In this document: in pieces, positions 17,408 to 20,874 of the stretch
How the letters are laid out: every line of letters begins with the position of its first letter
Position numbering within the stretch: the first letter of the stretch is position 1
Assembly (NCBI GenBank): GCA_037447655.1
Contig: JBBHKE010002804.1
Span: 64,001-84,874, forward strand
Direction: 5' to 3'
Source: Zygnema cylindricum
Lineage: Eukaryota > Streptophyta > Zygnematophyceae > Zygnematales > Zygnemataceae
Length of the DNA: 20,874 nt
The notes under the pieces: model-generated
What the model saw: the letters and a program-made list of their open reading frames with translations, nothing else
Told to the model about the DNA's origin: nothing
Databases searched by the model: none
Made by a program: the position numbers and the translations under genes

Positions 17408-18173
17408 CACCGTGAATCGCTATTAGCATTGTGAAATAATTAGGGTTAAAAAACAATTAGCATTATCAATTATAATTTGGGATATTCCCTTTAATAATTG
17501 TCGGCGGTTAAGACCTTTACCAGATAGTTCAAAATAGGGCGTTTTAATGGTAGGCCTTTGGTCGGCGCCTTTATCGTAAGTTTTGTTATGGGCTTTTCAT
17601 GTGATCTTCTTATATCGCTTGATCAGCGAGCGTCCGATCGTCCGAATCTGACGGTGTAAATAACAATTTTTGGTCCGAATGTTTTAATTGGTTCGAATAG
17701 GTCTGAATACAATATGGGTATTAAGGTCATATTGTATGTTTTGCATACAATAGTCGTATTGTATGGGCCTAATTTCACCTACTTTTGAACTATGCTTTAC
17801 CCTAAAATAGGTATTCGTATAAAATGCTCGAAATTGTACGCCATCGCGTGATTGTGACATCAGCACGTGCCATAAATTATCACGCAGTTAAATGTTAACG
17901 CTACACTGTGAACAGGTTTTTTGAGTGCACATTCACATGCGCCCGCGACTGCATTAAACTTTTTTTTATATTAAAGTACAAAAGGGTACTGAACTGAACG
18001 GTCCGTATGCCACTCTATTTTAAACGACACTATATTACAGTTAGTGAACCTAATATGAAAGTACCTCAAATAACGTTAAAAGAATTTTATAATTATTAAA
18101 TCTATTTAAGAATTTGGGTCAAAATTTGGGGGCACCCAATTAGCGTTATTAACGCTAATAACGATTCACGATG
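17408..18173. mobile_element. Candidate TIR element (family C) enclosing a hAT-like MITE
   Basis: The left end CACCGTGAATCGCTATTAGC and the complement of the right end CATCGTGAATCGTTATTAGC differ at two of 20 positions. The same terminal sequence occurs at 13129, the left edge of the 1.57-kb insertion. Further in, the right arm (ATTGGGTGCCC and CATGTGAATGTGCA, on the complement) also has counterparts at 13163 and 13374. I see no clear target duplication, and no protein. Without the nested MITE it is about 490 bp. Confidence 0.55.
17523..17794. mobile_element. hAT-like MITE, copy 2 (272 bp, uninterrupted)
   Basis: The left end is GATAGTTCAAAATAGGGCG; the complement of the right end is CATAGTTCAAAAGTAGGTG. 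The flanking 8-mers are CTTTACCA (17515-17522) and CTTTACCC (17795-17802), 7 of 8 identical. Its interior order matches copy 1: CGTAAGTT, GATCTTCTT, TGATCAGCGA, AATCTGACGG, AATACAATATGGG, TATTGTATGGG. It contains two nested ATACAATATG/CATATTGTAT inverted repeats (17706-17765). Confidence 0.82.
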
Positions 18174-18189
18174 TAGTGTAGTGTAACAC

Positions 18190-18345
18190 TCAGCCGAGTT
18201 CTGTTCAGTTCGGTCGGTTTCATTTGGGGTTGAACCGAAAGAAAACGGTTTAAAACCGGGTTTGTTAAGCGTGAACCAAACAAAACCTTTAACCGTCACC
18301 AAACCGAACCGTTAAACAGCTAAACCGCTAAACCATTCTTTAACA
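18190..18345. repeat. CGGTTTGG / AACCGAAC low-complexity stretch
   Basis: Irregular short repeats of CGGTT, GGTTT and AACCG in both orientations (for example TTGAACCGAAAG and CAAACCGAACCG). This kind of sequence is widespread in eudicot intergenic DNA. It follows directly after TGTAGTGTAGTG at the edge of family C. Confidence 0.75.
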
Positions 18346-20808
18346 ATTTAGCCCCCTATGGTCGTAAACAATGTTGGGTTTTAAATGATAACCTTAAAAG
18401 CGTATAAAGGGAATGTTAGTTCAAAAGTTTTAACTAATTTTAACTTAAGTTATGTTATGACTATTTGGCAAGGGCAATTAACCTTATATTGTTGTTACTA
18501 TAAATGACCTTGTAAAATTGAGCCAAAATTGTTAAAGGCATTGTGCTCTACCATGTAATATTCTTTAGCAAACAAATACATCATTTTGAGTTATGTAGGC
18601 GGTTAGTAGTTGAATAATATTTTTTATATATATAACATATTATCTTCAAGTTTTGGGCAAAAATAGTTGAGTCAAAATTTCAAAAAAGTACATGTTCTTA
18701 GTGTGTCTGTACCTTTATACTTGCTCAGTATTTTTTGTACTCTTAAAAAACAATAACATATACTTTTAAGTTTAAGCTCTTAAAAGTAAGACAATAATTT
18801 CAATATTGTAAAAAGTAGGTTTCGACTTAAAGCTAAAATAATTTATCTACCGCATTGCCGAAGAACCATTTTACATATTGTTAAGTTTAAAGTAAGGATG
18901 TTTATCAATAAAGGACGCATATGTATGTCGGTAGACCCTGTATTGACAAAAACTCGCAAGCACACAAAATATTAGTGGTTTTTAACATGATATAAATATT
19001 GAAAACTTATTGCGAAGTGTTGAAACGCCTACAAGCCATCGACAACGTGATTATGGGTTACATCGCAAAGCATTTCCTATCTCTGAACACAACCATTAAA
19101 GTTTACAGTTCCCTCAAACATGGAAAAGTTTGCTCACCAATGGATATAAAGTCGTGGAGGCCAGTGTTTAGTGGCTTACAAAAATCAATGCAATACTCCC
19201 CAACATTATATTACAACCAACCCGCCTACTTAGGTTTTTGTATATATGGCGTATAACCAATTAAGTATACCGTTTCGATTTTGTTCCGTGTTTGTGGATA
19301 AAAATGAAGGTATGTATTCCTACGACTTCTACTTTTTAAGTATGTTTCGGGTTTCGTAAAAAAAAGAGGGGAGCAAAGCCTTAGCTTGACTAATCGTTGT
19401 CTCCTCCGAAAAGTGAATTTAGTAGAGCCATATTTTTTTTATGATTGTAAAAAATCAATGTTAAAAGTGATAGAAAGGCATGTAAAAAAAGCAACATCAA
19501 GATTTTATTCCTTTTGAATTGACGAAAAGTTGCGGCCTCATCCAAAAAATGAACCTAATACAACCGAATCCTCGTTGTTTATAAAACAACCCAGATAAAC
19601 GTGATAGAGAAGGGTGTACACTCAGCAACATTCATACCAATTTTACTTCACTTGTTTCAGCTTCCAAAGTTAAATGTGCATGTGCAAAAGCTAGATGAGT
19701 TTAAGACACATACTCTAAAAAACCCTTAATAGTCTATTTTAGAGCATATGGATTAACGTAATGAACAATAGGTGGTCGGTCAGGATTTGCTCCGATTTTT
19801 TTTTGTCTTTTTTAAGGTTGTGTCACCATATTCATGGATTTATGATTCAACAATGTCATTTTATTAAAGGCCTCGTGAATTTCCAAAAAAGATCCATCGT
19901 TCGATAAATATTTTCAACTAAAGAAACATTGTATTTTTCTTCTTCTTAACACAACTATGGGACTCATATTTATAGAATAGAAGGGTGAAACCACTACTTA
20001 TGGATGGTACTCCCAAATGTTGAGGTGAGGCAGCGTCGATTAGGGCTCCCCCAACTTATTTTTTGTGACTTTGCATAATTGTCGAAATGGTTAACCTTCC
20101 CAAACCATTGTGTTGTTGACACATTGAGTGAAATTGCCTCCTTGGTTCCACAACGAGGAATAAGAGAGAAAATATTTGCATTCAACAAAAAAAAGAAAAA
20201 TAATTAAGTAAACCGAATCAAGGGCAATACATTATATCCACCAACCCTTTAAAACAAAACGAATAACATGTTGTGTTTGTAAAGGTTTATCATTCGGAAT
20301 AAGCGCTGCTGGGTTTTGAAGCCTAAATGATGCAAAAATCAAATATTGTACATGTTTTGACTCGCATAAGCGTATGCCACTTCTATGTATCAAAAGCGGA
20401 AGAGAAGCTTGAGACTTTTGATCCTCACAATGGTTATCTCTTAGAAAGGTGACACCCTACGAGTGCAATCAATATTGCCAAGTAGAGTTCCAATAAGGGT
20501 TTATTTTGCGAAGATATTTTCAGTTAAAGCCGAAACATGTCGCGGACGCTCAACAAGAATTTTCGTGGCTTTAATGCCCCCCGCCAATATTTGTCACTTC
20601 TTTGGGTATATGTTGCTTACGTACCAGCTGAAACAACCAATCCTTTTTATGACTATTGAGTAATTACCCATTAAGATATAGATTGACCTCATCAATTTTT
20701 GTTGAGTTTGTAAAAATAATTAATTGCTTAAAATGGGATCTCTATTGTTGGGAGCCTTGAACCATTATAACACCTAGGTGAAAACCTTACGCGTATCTTA
20801 ACGTGTCT
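18346..20808. other. AT-rich region with no recognised feature
   Basis: No protein motif, RNA gene, TIR or LTR could be recognised. The longest plus-strand frame here (18999-19256, 85 codons) has no identifiable domain. Some loosely repeated GTGATAGARAAGG phrases occur near 19467 and 19600. Confidence 0.5.
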
Positions 20809-20831
20809 CCCCCCCCCCTCCCCCTCCCCCC

Positions 20832-20874
<43 letters not shown>
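20809..20874. repeat. Terminal poly(C) run
   Basis: About 66 nt of C with three interspersed T, running to the window end without a flank. It could be a real C-rich simple repeat (G-rich on the minus strand) or an assembly or sequencing artefact at a contig or gap edge. Confidence 0.9.

Noticed and set aside
18999-19256. 85-codon frame in the AT-rich right part
   Set aside because: No recognisable motif and no supporting gene structure; too short to call without transcript data.
1-20874. A new defence-type or operon-like gene system
   Set aside because: No intact multi-gene locus exists; the window is nested, decayed plant transposable elements.

Overview
The window reads as nuclear, repeat-dominated intergenic DNA of a flowering plant, probably a eudicot. 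The evidence is decayed Ty1/Copia pol sequence (protease, integrase, reverse transcriptase, RNase H), several copies of one LTR family of about 1.05-1.14 kb, short non-autonomous DNA transposons with clean TIRs and target-site duplications, and a stretch of the CGGTTTGG/AACCGAAC type common in eudicot intergenic DNA. I found no intact host gene, tRNA, rRNA or CRISPR array. No bacterial-style operon logic applies.

Layout. Positions 1-8726 are a minus-strand pile-up of Copia pieces. From the right: a 5' LTR (7659-8726), directly abutting protease with gag missing; GAG-pre-integrase and integrase (6409-7658); a solo LTR of the same family inserted inside integrase (5268-6408); the end of integrase, reverse transcriptase and the start of RNase H (3393-5267); an LTR fragment (3175-3392); two tandem copies, about 795 bp apart, of RT thumb plus RNase H (1889-3174); an RT palm fragment (1670-1888); an inverted LTR fragment (1399-1668); and a second, much less decayed integrase-RT fragment (1-1398) that runs off the left edge.

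Positions 8727-18350 are a nest of small DNA elements. A PIF/Harbinger-like MITE (9869-10607, TSD TGA) has a sister copy (14849-16599, TSD TAA). The sister is split by a plus-strand solo LTR (14987-16029) with a perfect 5-bp TSD, GGACC. A hAT-like MITE (12737-14827, perfect 8-bp TSD CTCTAAAC) is split by a 1,572-bp insertion bracketed by an identical 63-bp direct repeat. A second copy of that MITE (17523-17794, TSD CTTTACCA/CTTTACCC) lies inside a third TIR-bounded candidate element (17408-18173). Between these lie palindromes, 20- and 21-bp triplicated repeats, (CTCCCT)n and a long pyrimidine tract. Positions 18350-20808 are AT-rich without recognisable features, and the window ends in a poly(C) run that looks like a contig or gap edge.

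The most interesting signal is in the LTR family. Just downstream of the TATA box the transcribed leader carries up to four short hairpins, each with a 4-5 nt loop of the AGGG type. Stem changes between LTR copies are in places compensatory, which suggests a selected RNA or DNA structure in the R-U5 region. U3 of the same LTR carries dense GTAC clusters. All calls come from reading the sequence; no database search was possible.
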